This document shows, piece after piece, positions 46,340 to 58,159 of a stretch of DNA of 64,000 nucleotides. The translations under genes were made by a program, and so were the position numbers. Source of the stretch: Temnopleurus reevesii (lineage: Eukaryota > Echinodermata > Echinoidea > Temnopleuroida > Temnopleuridae); assembly GCA_036244855.1 (NCBI GenBank), contig BQKZ01000586.1, positions 16,387 through 80,386 on the forward strand, in the 5' to 3' direction. The notes beneath the pieces are model-generated. The model saw nothing but the letters and a program-made list of their open reading frames with translations, made no database searches and was not told the origin of the DNA. Position 1 is the stretch's first letter, and the number at the start of each line of letters is the position of its first letter.

Positions 46340-47250
46340 GAAAGAAAAATGGTGAAGATAATAATTATTTATGCAGCTCGTCTTGTGTCTACCCCACTGT
46401 CTTTACCCCAACCACAAACCTAACTTTTTGGTTTGATACTTCAAAGAAATTCAGGCCACATTTACCAGCTTCTGCGCCAAGTTCAGGCCGTCTCCTACAC
46501 CTGACTATAAATCACCAAAATACCCAATCTTTCGTTGACCCCCTGACACCCCCATAAAATCACTCAGTTTTTATCCTCATTTTTGGTTAGTTTCCTGCCA
46601 TCAAGTGATATTATTCCCATTTTCTGCCTTCATTTATCATGGTCGGTTTATTTATCTGTTTTTCATTCTGTCCCTCCATGAAAAACATACAAAGGTGCTG
46701 AGTTATTGCTGGGGCTACTGACTCCCTCCTCAGGGAGAGGGGTTGTGGGCTGGCTTAGTCTGACTTGTTGAACTTGAATCTTTGAGGAGAAGAAAAGGGA
46801 CATTTGTGAGCTGAAATGTAATTGGTATAATCCCTAGAGCTGCGTTAATTCCATGATGTTTTTAGCTTCTTGTTTACCTGACTTCACTGGCACTTTGAAT
46901 GAAAAACAATTTCCAAATGACCTGTTTCTTGAAAGAAACATTTATTTTCATTCTTCCAAGAAAAACATGGAATGGTATTTAAGATGTATGAATGGCATTT
47001 AATGTTTTGTTAATAATCTTGACTTGAGGGGGTTATTAAAATGCATTCTATTCAGATGACAGGTGTTAAGAGGGGTGCGATGTAAAAACTGATGAAATAT
47101 ATTGGAATATCAAATATGTTCCATGTCAAAATTTTATTATTATCATCTTGTCTTCCTCTCCTCCTCTTTCCTTTGTGATTTTTGTCTCATTTTCTTATAT
47201 TTTCCATTACTTCGTTTCCGATCTATATATTTGATTGATGTTCATTTTTA
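46340..47250. other. intergenic, no gene recognised
   Basis: Nothing beyond a short hairpin near 46725 (CTCCCTCCTCAGGGAGAG). Confidence 0.5.
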
Positions 47251-47465
47251 TCAAATACAGAGAAACCTTGTTATAATGAGTTTCTTGGGATCATACAAAA
47301 ATTACTTTGTTATATATCAGGAATCTTGTTATAATGAGGTTAAAGGTCTTAAAGCATGCAAATATCTGAGACTTGCAAAATAACCTTTTTATATCAAGAG
47401 TTCTGTTATGTGAGGGTTTTAGAAACAAAAGAATACAAATAACTAGGATTGGTAAAATAGACAAT

Positions 47466-47620
47466 TCATATTCAAGTTCAAGTTCAAGTTTATTTTCCAC
47501 AAATCACAAATCATAGTATAATATGTGTAAAGAAACGAAACAAAACAGTACAATGTAAAATAAAAGATACAAACCAATACAAAGATATTTAGTCTAAGCA
47601 TGTATAGGACCAAAATAAGA
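47466..47620 (-). mobile_element. probable LINE 3' end inside family E
   Basis: On the minus strand the block ends GGAAAATAAACTTGAACTTG, continuing as a short (AACTTG)n run. An A/T-rich UTR-like stretch with TTTACACATATTATACTATG precedes it. A short-period 3' tail is typical of CR1/L2-type LINEs. No coding region remains. Confidence 0.45.
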
Positions 47621-47677
47621 AGGTAAACAAAATAAAAAGGTAAACAAAATAAAAAGGTAAACAAAATAAAAAGGTCA
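47621..47677. repeat. 17-bp tandem repeat
   Basis: Unit GGTAAACAAAATAAAAA repeated about three and a half times. Confidence 0.85.
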
Positions 47678-48414
47678 CAAATCTTGTAATATCCAACCTT
47701 ATAAAGAGGTTCTGGTGTACTTAGATTTGATGTACTTTGCCCTATTTTGTAATACCATCCTTCTTTCACATAATCTTGCTCCCCTTTTCGTTCCCCCCTC
47801 ATTCTTCTCATTTTTCTTTACTATCATTAGTATTGCATCTATTTGCCCCTCTCTTCATTCCTCTCCTCTTACCCCCTCCTCTTCCTTCTCCTCCTTCTCT
47901 TCCTCTTCTTATTACTTAGCCAAACATGCCCTTCTTTCCCTTTCTCTCTTTTTTCCCAGCCAGGTTAGGTGTGCTTTTCTTGTTTGTTTTGATATTTATG
48001 TTTCATCCAATCATTTTCTTCAGATGTCATTCATAAACTTTGCAATGGGGCTCATAACCCAAATCTACCGCTCATTCTTCTTTATTCTGTCAACTAGACC
48101 AAACAAGTGGGAGACATCTGTTCTTTTCAGTCTCACCTTCAAATGTGATTCAAATGATGGAGATGCGAAATGGGGCTCATAACCTCAAATCTACTTATTC
48201 TTATTTCTTTTTCCCAAACAATCCCAATAATCCTAAGACATATGTCCATGAATCTCACTGTCCATCTTCTTCTTTTCATGTCAGCTTATCCATGTTTACT
48301 ACGGACTGGTCAGTTAAGTATAGGACTTCCTGTTGTTGTTGACCATTGAGCGCTGGGCTATAGAAGCCTAAAAGTATGCTAAAAGACAGCTCATTTATGC
48401 ATTGAATTATGCAG

Positions 48415-48640
48415 CCGATTATGAAATTTGCAATTTCAGACCTGAAGTTCTTGATGGAGGATGCAAAGTTTGTGACCCAGGGCATGAAGTCTGTGACGAT
48501 TGATGCAAAGTTTTTGAAAGGGCATGCCAATGTTGAAACCAATCAACTTTGCAGCCCGGTTCACAAACTTTGCATCCCAAATGGTAAATTTTGCAGCCCG
48601 GTTCACAAACTTTGCATCCCAAATGGTAAATTTTGCAACC
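48415..48640. repeat. 21-bp minisatellite with inverted halves
   Basis: Units of 21 bp such as GCAAAGTTTGTGACCCAGGGC run on the plus strand over about 48420-48525. The same unit then appears reversed (GGTTCACAAACTTTGC) over about 48540-48640, where a 42-bp pair of units is perfectly duplicated. Seven-codon periodicity gives open frames on both strands (AKFxxxx-type repeats). These are judged a by-product of the repeat and not genes. Confidence 0.75.
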
Positions 48641-48642
48641 TT

Positions 48643-48810
48643 GGTGGTTTTCACCGAATCGTTCTTAAAGTAACACATGACTTTAAGACAGACTGAAGTA
48701 TGTTAGTGAGTGAAGATGCATAAGATTCTTAACCATTCAGCACAAGAACTGATACCAGTCTTGCATTAAGTCGTTCTCAAAGTTTTTCATAACTTGGTGA
48801 AATATCGCCC
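48643..48810. mobile_element. family B miniature element, copy 2
   Basis: Left end GGTTTTCACCGAATCGTTCT, then TAAAGT. Right end GTTTTTCATAACTTGGTGAA, then ATATCGCCC. The interior CTGATACCAGTCTTGCATTA matches the copy at 7501-7643. It abuts the 21-bp minisatellite. Confidence 0.75.
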
Positions 48811-48814
48811 AGGG

Positions 48815-50440
48815 TGCAAAGCTCACAGTGCATATCTGGTCTGAGCATTGTTTAACATACTTCAAGGCATCCATACTGGACCGCTGTGCTTGACCACTGA
48901 TTGAATGGTCCTGAGAGGATCAGGATGAGACAAGCTTCTTAAAATGATTCTTAAAAGATGTGGATAACATCCTCTACTTTCTCACCCATTTGCATTCCGA
49001 GCAAGGCTTCTCATCAACCACAAGACTAAGATAAATCTGTTTTTCAACATCTATTTCTTGAGATGGAACATGTGATGGTCCTGTGATTTGATGCAAAAGT
49101 ATGTAGTGGGGGAAGTGATGAGAAATATATCACCTTAGAACTTTTTTGGAGGAGTGATAGGTAGAAAAAAAGGAAACAGAGAGAACATGATCCAAAAATA
49201 TCATTTTGGTTATTTCCAAACCAACGTTAGAATCTATCATGTACAACTAATTACTTTCTCAACCGATTATGCATTTTCAATATTCTTTGCTTTTGTATTG
49301 GTCTACAGACAAAGAGACAGATGAGGGAGCCAGATATGTCATTGAAAGAAATAAATGAAAAGGTAAAACAGCAAGGAAGAAACCATTAAGAAGAATAGAG
49401 AGCGAATGGAACAAAATAACCAGCGAAGGTAAGAAGAAACCAACAAAATATACATTTCAAATTACAAAATGACAAAAATAGTCCTAAGACCATTATACCC
49501 AGAACTACACAAATGCTAATTCTGGAAGAAATTGATTCTAATCTAATCCATTCTTCAATGTGCATTGTTTGATAAAATAAAATTTGTTGGAAAGAATTCA
49601 ATTCGGAGATGAAAGGGGATAAATTCACCTTGGAAATAACAGGAAACCAGGCTTTTCAACAGGAAGGGTTTAAGACGTTTTTGATGATTAGAGCTGAGCA
49701 GTTAAAGAATGACATGTTTGCCATTATGAAGATTTGTAACATTTGTAAGACTTTGAAGATTAGAGAGGTACTACGGAAGTGATCCTTTGGACCGAGAGAC
49801 AGAGTGGGACCCTAGCCTCAAGCAAACCTGAAGATGATCAAGTGGCTCTTTAATTCTCTGATTACTAGTGTTATAGTATTGTCCGCAGAATGAGGTACAA
49901 TTTGGTCCGTCAAAGAGGAAGTCTGTCCACTCTCCCATCAAATTGGCTTAAATGAAAGCAGAAAATCAGAGAAAAATATATTCTAGTCAGTTCCTTGCTA
50001 TATTCTGCATAAACCTTGTCACTCAAATATAATACAAATCCCAACTATATTCAAATTGAATTAGCAATTAGCAATTAAGTCAGTTGTGTGAAAATTTCAA
50101 AATTTTGTTTTGTCCTAGGGCTTTCATCACATAAATTTCTCTTAAGATGTTGAATTGACATTTTTATATGTTGCGTAACAGACCAGGGTAATCTTGATTC
50201 TCCCCAAGTATAACAATTACACAAAAATGCTTGACAAAATTTGCATATGTCAGTATTCATATAGGACTAAGATATTTTTAATGATAACTAGAGAACAAAG
50301 GTTCGCTCAATATTTATTTTTTATCGAGTTATTATCTATTTGGCATTTTACAAGAAAAGAAACAAGTGTTTGCTAATTGATCATTTACAATAAAGTTGCC
50401 ATATGTTTTGAGTTTATGAATGCAAAATAAGGTAGCCTAA
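48815..50440. other. intergenic, no gene recognised
   Basis: AT-rich, only short frames without domains. Confidence 0.5.
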
Positions 50441-50449
50441 ACTTTTATT

Positions 50450-51080
50450 TGTTATGCTGCAAGGGCTTGAACCATGATCCTACTGCTCTGTTGAGATAGT
50501 ATATCATCCATTTTGACCTACTGTAACCTAAGTTTATTTCACTTTCACAAATAAAAGTAATTTTGTCACAAAAACACTTTCGGTGACACCAAATACTTGT
50601 CCAAAAGTTTAAATCCTTGTTCATAACTCCTCTTATCATTGTGTTCAACTTACACACATCGATCAATTTGTCAAAAAACACATTTAATGTCACCAAGTAA
50701 CCCCAACTAAACTTTTAATCCTACTTGATGACTATCTTTCATTCATCATCGTTTGTATCTTGCTGTTTTGCAGCGGGGCTTGAACCCTCAAGTCAGACAC
50801 TTATGTGGTCAGACTATTTTGACCTACTGTAACCTTACAGATTGTCTATCATTCCCATGTAAAAATCATTTGTCATAAAAACACCTTTGGTGATGACCAA
50901 ATACTACTCAAAAGTATAAATCCCTGTTAATAACCCCACAGCCCCATACATTATTGTGTTTTTAACTTTGTTATAGCAATCGATTTATAGAAAAACACAT
51001 TTACTGTGACATCTAGTGTTACCACTAAACTTTTAATCCAACTCGATAACTCCCCTCAATCCGTCATCATTTGTATCTTG
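50450..51080. repeat. tandem duplication, period about 310 bp
   Basis: Two successive units start with GGGCTTGAACC (near 50463 and 50776). Shared blocks include TTTTGACCTACTGTAACC, ATCATCGTTTGTATCTTGCT (against ATCATTTGTATCTTGCT), AAAACACATTTA and CTAAACTTTTAATCC. Moderately diverged, non-coding. Confidence 0.8.
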
Positions 51081-51800
51081 CTGTGAAGATTTAATCACTT
51101 TCATTTCTGACTCATGACGTGACGTATTGATAAACACACAAAACAATCTTGTAAGATATTACTTGTTATCAAATCAGAACCACAATCTGATGTATTTGAG
51201 AGCTTAGCAGCACCACAATCGTCTTTAGCGACAATGGGTTGATGCAACCATGAGTGCATTTCCTGAGAAGATCAGTACCTCCTCTAAGAGATTTGAGAGA
51301 AAACATGAACAAATAAGGGAAAGTATTACACCATTGTTCAACTCAGTGAAGATTAGATGATTCACGTCATGGATGATTTGGGATTTTAGAGATTTTAAGA
51401 GTTTTTTTCTTATTTTTTTTTTGTACAACAGTTTATCATCCTATCAAAGGAAGTGTTCCACTGACAATGATGAACGTGATTGTCTTTGATAAAATTCTCA
51501 CAAACTGCTGTTGATTAACAATCTAATGTGTGAATATAATTGCAAAGTTGTTGAAATTAAAAGGTAAGCTAAACTCACAATGTTGATTTTAAAAAGATCA
51601 TTCATTTTACTTTGATATCACTTAAGTTAGCCTATTAGACTGGTATTAGCAAAATGGCAATTGTATAGGAGGATGCAATCATGAATATTCACAGTCCTTC
51701 TCACCATAATAAGTTGATGAATATGCCTTTACATACATTTATGTATACATTTATGTATACTGTGATATTTATTATCTGTTCTTTTTCAAAAGATTGCTCT
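51081..51800. other. intergenic, no gene recognised
   Basis: Nothing identified. Confidence 0.5.
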
Positions 51801-51807
51801 TCTCTTA

Positions 51808-51977
51808 ATAATTTGCAAATTATTGCAAATCAATTGCAAATCAGTTGAAAAATGAAACATGCATATTCATTTGTGTATAGTTAGTGCCTTTTATAAGACA
51901 TGTATTAAACATTGATTTTGATTGCTACTTGTTGATCAACTGCAACTTGCAATCAATTGTAACTTGCAAGTAAAACC
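51808..51977. mobile_element. family A Harbinger-like MITE, copy 4 (eroded)
   Basis: Contains TTGCAAATCAATTGCAAATC, CATATTCATTTGTG and TTGATTTTGATTG, followed by GTTGATCAACTGCAACTTGC, the family A order. Termini are too worn to show a target duplication. Confidence 0.65.
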
Positions 51978-51979
51978 CA

Positions 51980-52800
51980 TATAGCATTACCATATTGCTT
52001 ACACCATTTTGATACTGTGAACTATAGACAAATTTGTATCTAAAAAAAAGTAATGTCACTGCAAATGTGAGTATTTTGTATCCTTGCTTTTCGAGGAAAT
52101 GGAATTGCATTGAATTCCATCAATTTGTAAAAAAATCAATCATGTCAAAGACCTGTAACATATAAGTGAAAAAAAAGAACATATAAATAAGCGCTTAAGA
52201 ATTAGGCTGGCCTTTTGGTAAATGTGCCTAATGGTCCTGATAGTGGTTTATAAGAGTTTAATCTCTAGTTATCTGAGAATGCTCATCTGAAAAGCGTATT
52301 ACTCATCCAAAGATTAAAAACAACATATCAAGCTTGATTTGCTACATTTTTAGGGATTCCCTGCCGCCAGGGTGGACATGTTTACTCATGGGGTTGGTAT
52401 GCCGAGAAGGGAGCTTTCCCCTCTCCTGGTGCGAGACCATGTTTTTGGCAGAAAAACAAGCTTTGCAACAAGGATTGGCCTTCATTCCTCAAGATTTCAA
52501 GAAAAACATGAGTCATACTTATCTGTAAACAAAACATTACTTTTTTTAAACTTCTTGTCTGAGATGCACTTGTTGTTTTTAATGGCAATGGATGATGATT
52601 GATATAAAGACGTTAACCAAGTCAAATCATATTTCATTTTCAGTTGATGTGAATGACCTTTTTTTTTAATGTGAAATGAGGATTTCAATCCTTACTTCAT
52701 ATACATCTTTTTGATCTGTCTCTCTTTATGGACTTGTGTTTAATTTCTAAATTTTCGATAATTTTACTCTTGATGCTAATTGGTGTAACCCTTTTCTACA
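51980..52800. other. intergenic, no gene recognised
   Basis: A G+C-richer patch at 52360-52500 is open in three frames but shows no domain. Confidence 0.5.
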
Positions 52801-52804
52801 ATTG

Positions 52805-53545
52805 CTGACTTTTATTTCAATTGTTATACCTACCTCTACCTCAACTTCTGCTTTTGTGTCTACATCTGTTTCTTCATGTTATGTCTACTTCTACTTTCAC
52901 TTTAGTGTATACTTCTACATCTATATGTTCATCTCGTTTTACCTCTGCTTTTACTTCCAATTCAATATCTTCTTCTATATACACGTAGTCCTATATCTAC
53001 TTCTACATCTGCTTTTATTTGTAATTCTACTTAGAAAATACTTCTACTTCTAATCCTACGTCTACTTTTACTTCTACTTAGAACTACATCTACTACTACT
53101 TCTACTACTAGTTGAAGTTCTACGTCTACTACTACTTCTACGTCTACTACTACTTCTACGTCTACTACTACTTCTCCCTCTACTTCTACATTTACTACTA
53201 CTTCTACAACTACCACTATTTCTATGTCTGTTACGACTTCTATGTCTACTTTTACTTCTACTTCTACTATTACTATTTTGATTTCTACGTCTACTACTAC
53301 TTCTACGTCTACTTCTACTACTACTTTTACTACCACTTCTCCTACATTTACTCCTTCTACTTCTACATTTACTACTTCTTCTATGTCTACTTCTACTTCT
53401 ACGTCTACTTTTACTTCGACATCTACTTTTACTTCTTCTTCTACATTTACTATTACTTCTACTTCTACTATTTACTCTACTTCGACTTCTAATCCTGTCT
53501 TCTTCTATGTCTACATCTAAGGTCGTCTGCTTCTACATCTAGTTC
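52805..53545. repeat. pyrimidine-rich (CTTCTA)/(CTA) microsatellite
   Basis: About 740 bp of imperfect TCTACT-type repeats, including three copies of an 18-bp unit CTTCTACGTCTACTACTA near 53113-53170. Long low-complexity frames on both strands (Y/F- and V/E-rich) are artefacts. A short purine version (GTAGTAGTAGACG) occurs near 58205-58250. Confidence 0.95.
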
Positions 53546-54278
53546 TATTTTATGTACATCAAATGTGTCCTCCCATTTTACTTTTAGGCCTTCATAATGC
53601 TCTATTATCTGCCTGTAGAAACGTTTCCCTTTCAATTTTCATTTCGCCATGGTTCTATCTATACATTTCCTCACTTGATTTATAACTTTACCTATTATCC
53701 TTACTATCTCTTTTCATTATTTTATGAAAATAATGCTGTCTCCATTGATTCTACCATTATTATGCAAAAAATGAATAATGTGCTTCATTAAATATCTTCT
53801 TTCTGTATTGCGATCTCTATTAAAAAAAGCATTGCTTGCAAAAAGAAACTATGCGTATTTAGCGATGAGTGCCTGGAAAACAAACTTTCTATAATTTACG
53901 AAGCAGATAGACAGCATACATACCACAGAACCAGGAAACATTTGACATTTGAATCAAGCTATTTTTGTTCGCATGTAACAATTTCACCAGATTCTTAAGA
54001 TGTTTTCAAGATAATGCTTAATTGAAATTCACAGATAGAAGGAAATATATAGCTCTATGGACAGGGAAACTTAAGTCAAATCCTACTCAGTGTATTGCAT
54101 TCCTCAGACTCTTAATGTATTTCTGGACTAAAGCAGGTCTTGATATGTAGATGTGTAATGTGTTTTGTTTCTTTATTTTAGATGTATGGTGTGCAGGTAG
54201 TATTTCATTAAAATCATCATCAATGTCATAGTATTTTCTGTGAAAATTGCCTCCTTTCAAATAGTGATGAACGGAGTA
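53546..54278. other. intergenic, no gene recognised
   Basis: Nothing identified. Confidence 0.5.
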
Positions 54279-54279
54279 T

Positions 54280-54526
54280 ATCGAGGGCTTAAAACCAGAG
54301 CTGTCCCATTTTGGGTGGAAATCAAGTGAAGCCCACAAAAGTAATGCAGTTCATGTGCCAGAATTCTCTAAATCCAGAGTTAAAACTGTCTGAGTGATAT
54401 GGGGGCAGTTAAAACTGTTAATGTCCGTCGCTCCTTTTAATTTGTGGGCCAATAGTGTCGATGTCCTGCACTTTACCCAAAATGTCATTTTGGACCTGAA
54501 CGTTTCTGGTTTTAAGCCCACGATAT
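54280..54526. mobile_element. family J TIR element
   Basis: Inverted ends TATCGAGGGCTTAAAACCAG and, read inward from the right, TATCGTGGGCTTAAAACCAG. About 247 bp, non-coding. Only one copy was seen in the window. Confidence 0.65.
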
Positions 54527-54529
54527 TAA

Positions 54530-56830
54530 AACGCATTGTTATTTTTGTAACTTATTTGAAAAAAATGTAGTAGGTGAGTGCATTTAGCTAAATAAAGATT
54601 ATTAGTGTTTGTTTGATTGTTGTTTTTTTCCCATAATTTCAAAAAATTTAACAAAATACAATCAAAATATACAAAACGGCGGATATCCAATAGGGGCCTT
54701 ATGTTAAATGACTGTCAAAATTTGATTCTTTTAGACCCACAGAAAATTCTAAGTATAATTGGCTTGTTTTATGCATGTATCAGAGAAAAGGGAGAAAATA
54801 GAACGCATGTGAATTTTCCATACAATTTTGAAATTATTGCTGTATCATGTACTCTTAGCAGATGTATAAAGAAGTTTGCATCCTGAACTTATTAAGCACT
54901 TATAGTACTTCTTTCATGAAGAGAAGGCTCTTAAACTGCCTAAAAGTTTAAGCACTTTACCCTAACCTTTTCAGGTATTCAGTTGAGATTTTCCTTGTAT
55001 GATTTTTCTCCAGTTACCTGGACATTGTCTGGATGTACTGATCTATTGTATTCTAGACATATCCGTCTTATCCTGCTTTTAGGACACTTCAAAGGATCTG
55101 GCCACTTCTTTTCCATTTTTAAATGTCATGAGCTTTAGAGCTTTGCATGACAATCCAAATGCAAACGTATAAATTGAATCTTTAGAATCTTCAACTTTCC
55201 CCTGAAGATTTATTTAAAAGGGGCGGGATATTAATTTCATGAGATTTCAGAAAATTGGGACATTTGGTACCAAGCTCTACAACACGGTAACAATAATTGA
55301 TCGGTTTTCCCATGGCTCAAATGTTTGGACAAGATATCTTACCCACCACTAATATGAACCGGAGAATGCTAGGGGAAAAATAATGATAATATTTATTTTG
55401 ATGTGGTTACCCTTCCTCTAATAGGACTATGATTTTTTAACGATGAATTGCATTATATGTATTTTATGCTAATTAGTTTAACTGCTTTAGATGATGTTTA
55501 CAGCTTGGCTGAACCTAAACTGGTGTTTTATTTTGAATAAATCTGGATATTCATCTGTAATGATAAAAATAAACTCAATTGTGTAGCACTTCCCGATCTT
55601 CCAGATTTGAAGAATACTGAAAGAAACCTCAATGTTGTTCTAGGAGTGGTCTCACTAGAAATGATCGGGGTCAGAGTGTTCCAAGCAAAATATAGTGAAC
55701 AGAAGAGACTATTTGGCTTGTGACGCAGAAAGTGAGTCAATATACCAGAAATAATAGATCTTGATTTGTAGAGACCTCATTTGGACATGTTTGTGAAGCT
55801 CTCTGACAATACTTGATTCAATGGGCCCTCAACCATTGCTTGTGTTTTGGAATTGTACATTTGTATTGAGCTGTGACAGCCTATTATCCAGTTTGTATGC
55901 AGAGTAAACAGGTCCGGTTGTGAGCGACAAGCGTGTACCTCTCGCTTGGCACGAACCAAGGACTCCGCAAAACAGAAATAATAAAAATATACCTTTTCAA
56001 ACAAAAAAGGGAAAAATGGATTTTTAGGAATAGGTTCTATGAAGTGGTATTGTTGTAACCTTGCATGTGTAGCGAAGCTTGCCATGGCTTTGTATTGGAG
56101 TTTGATGTAAGGGTTGGTCCCTGCTTAAAAGGTACAGTTCCTGATCTAGTGCAAACTTTGGTATGCTGTTCAAACAGAAAGGTCAACAAAAATTCAAATT
56201 GAATATGACAATGATAATCTGGATTATATCACACTTGTGGAGATGATTTACAGATATTGATGACCGTAATTAACTCATTCGGGCAAGCCAGCAAAAAACA
56301 AACCAATCACACTCCCAGGGGAGTATACCAGCCAGACATTTTTCAGATTTAAAGTGACAAACCACAAAAGCAAGGTTTCCTGACCGGGTAATAATTTACC
56401 TCATTCGGGAGTGGCAAAGATTGCTAATCTGCAATCTGGAGAGCTGTATTGTCTATACATTGCCTAATTGAATTTGAATTTGTATTATCATAACAAGGAT
56501 TTTTGCAGTGTAAAAAAAAGGTCTTCACTTTGAAGCTGACCCTTGCTGGCCGACACCCCTGGTTATGGGGCTATTTCTATTTTTACCAAGGAATCTTGAA
56601 TCCATTTTCTCTCCACTGTGTTCATATTTGGTCTTACATTGTTCTATCGAATGTGCTCTCACTTAATTATTGTCCTTTGTAGGAGTAACTTCTGAGAATT
56701 TTTTTTAAATCTCACATGATCTCTGCTCTTCTGAATCTATTCTTGGTTATTCTTTCCCATCCGACATGTTTCCTTTCTCAGTTCCAATCAATTATCTACC
56801 TTTATCTCGTGTGCATAAGTATCATCAATT
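54530..56830. other. intergenic, no gene recognised
   Basis: AT-rich, frames short and without domains. Confidence 0.5.
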
Positions 56831-56837
56831 TCTATAA

Positions 56838-57310
56838 ATACCATTTTTTGATGAATCTATTATAGGTTACTTTCTCTTCTAATCTCAGGTAGTTTTGAAA
56901 AGTGTTATAAATGCCAGTGTTTCCCTCTTCTGATTACTAATTTTATCATTTTAAATATACCATTTATTGATGAATCAATCATAGGTTACTTTCCCTTCTA
57001 ATCATAGGTAGTTTTGAAAAGTGTTATAAATGCCATTGTTTCCCCTCTTCTGATTTCTAATTTTAATTTTAAAGATACCATTTAATGATAAATCAATCAA
57101 GGTTACTTTCTCTTCTAATCCCAGGTAGTTTTGAAAAGTGTTATAAATGCCATTGTTTCCCCTCTTCTGATTTCTAATTTTAATTTTAAAGATACCATTT
57201 AATGATAAATCAATCAAGGTTACTTTCTCTTCTAATCATAGGTAGTTTTGAAAAGTGTTATAAATCCCATGGTTTCCCTCTTCTCATATCTAATTTCATC
57301 ATCTTAATGA
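56838..57310. repeat. tandem array, four units of about 117-119 bp
   Basis: GGTAGTTTTGAAAAGTGTTA recurs at 56888, 57007, 57124 and 57241. The middle two units are almost identical over their whole length. The outer ones are more diverged. Unit length divisible by three gives a spurious repeating frame on the minus strand. Confidence 0.95.
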
Positions 57311-57548
57311 TATTATTAACTTCTAATGATGAATAGATCATTGTATGATGAGAAGAAATAGAAAACTTGGAGTGAAATAAAGAATATCATCAATCAGCCA
57401 TGATTGACTTTCCTCCTACAAGCCATATCCCATAGCTTTAGACGTGTATAGGAGCAGAATAAAGGTCCTTGAGGTTACAGAGATGCCCAATATTGTATTT
57501 CAAGTCTATCCCAATTCATAATCTTGAAACTTTGGTTTGTTTCTTCTT

Positions 57549-58156
57549 AAAGGGGAACTCCACCTTGACATTGATGTGCTCTTATCAGATGAAGAAAAAT
57601 ACAATGATCAATCTGTGAAAATTTGAGCAAAATCCAACAATCCATTCACAAGTTATGAATTTTCAAAGTTTTGATTTACACCTCTCATGGACTCCTTAAA
57701 TTGGCAAAAGTACAGGCACAAAATGGCTGCCAACATGGAGAACTCTCCATTCACTTTGTACACAAAATTTCACATTTTCCTCTTTTTCCGGGAAAGTAGA
57801 CAAAATTTTGTTTTTTCAGTTATACATGTATAAAATATAGCCACAACAATTCTTCAAACATTCCAGAAACAATAGTGTTGATTCCTCATTCGAAATATGA
57901 TATTGCTCTATTTTTTTTATAAATTCATGTATAAAGTGAATGAGGACTTCTTCATGTATAACATCACAGATTATGCTAATTGGCTATGGCGTTGCCAATT
58001 CAAGGATGCCCATCACAGGTGGCAATAACAATGATCAAATTCGTAACTTTTGAATGGCTTATCCGATTTTGCTTAAATTTTCACAGTTTGTTCATCTTAT
58101 TTTTCTTCATTTACTGGTGACACTATTTTTGATAGGTGTAATTCCCCTTTAAATTG
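57549..58156. mobile_element. family I foldback element
   Basis: About 608 bp beginning TTAAAGGGGAACTCCACC and ending with the inverted GGTGTAATTCCCCTTTAA. Complementarity continues inward imperfectly over more than 100 bp on each side, including GTGAAAATTTGAGCAAAATC against its partner, then CATTCACAAGTTATGAATT. TTAA occurs at both ends. Non-coding. Confidence 0.8.
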
Positions 58157-58159
58157 AGC

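Larger units (their letters stand above)
47258..47717. mobile_element. family E pogo-like element with LINE insertion
   Basis: Starts CAGAGAAACCTTGTTATAAT and ends TATAAAGAGGTTCTGGTG, with TA on both sides (47256-47257 and 47718-47719). The interior repeats CCTTGTTATA-like motifs, as in the copy at 6709-6886. The middle (about 47466-47680) is foreign sequence described separately, which explains its greater length. Confidence 0.7.

Noticed and set aside
47443..48182. Overlapping 122- and 155-codon frames
   Set aside because: They are composed of the LINE-like tail, a 17-bp satellite and pyrimidine-rich low-complexity sequence.
48409..48696. Heptapeptide-repeat proteins on both strands
   Set aside because: The 21-bp minisatellite explains both frames. 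There is no signal peptide, promoter or splice context. Kept as a finding about the repeat, not as a gene.
53031..53520. Long frames rich in Y/F, S/T or V/E on both strands
   Set aside because: They are direct translations of the pyrimidine microsatellite and lack complexity.
57002..57217. Minus-strand frame encoding a perfectly repeated 39-residue unit
   Set aside because: The tandem unit is 117 bp, a multiple of three, so a repeating frame arises by chance. The outer units break it.
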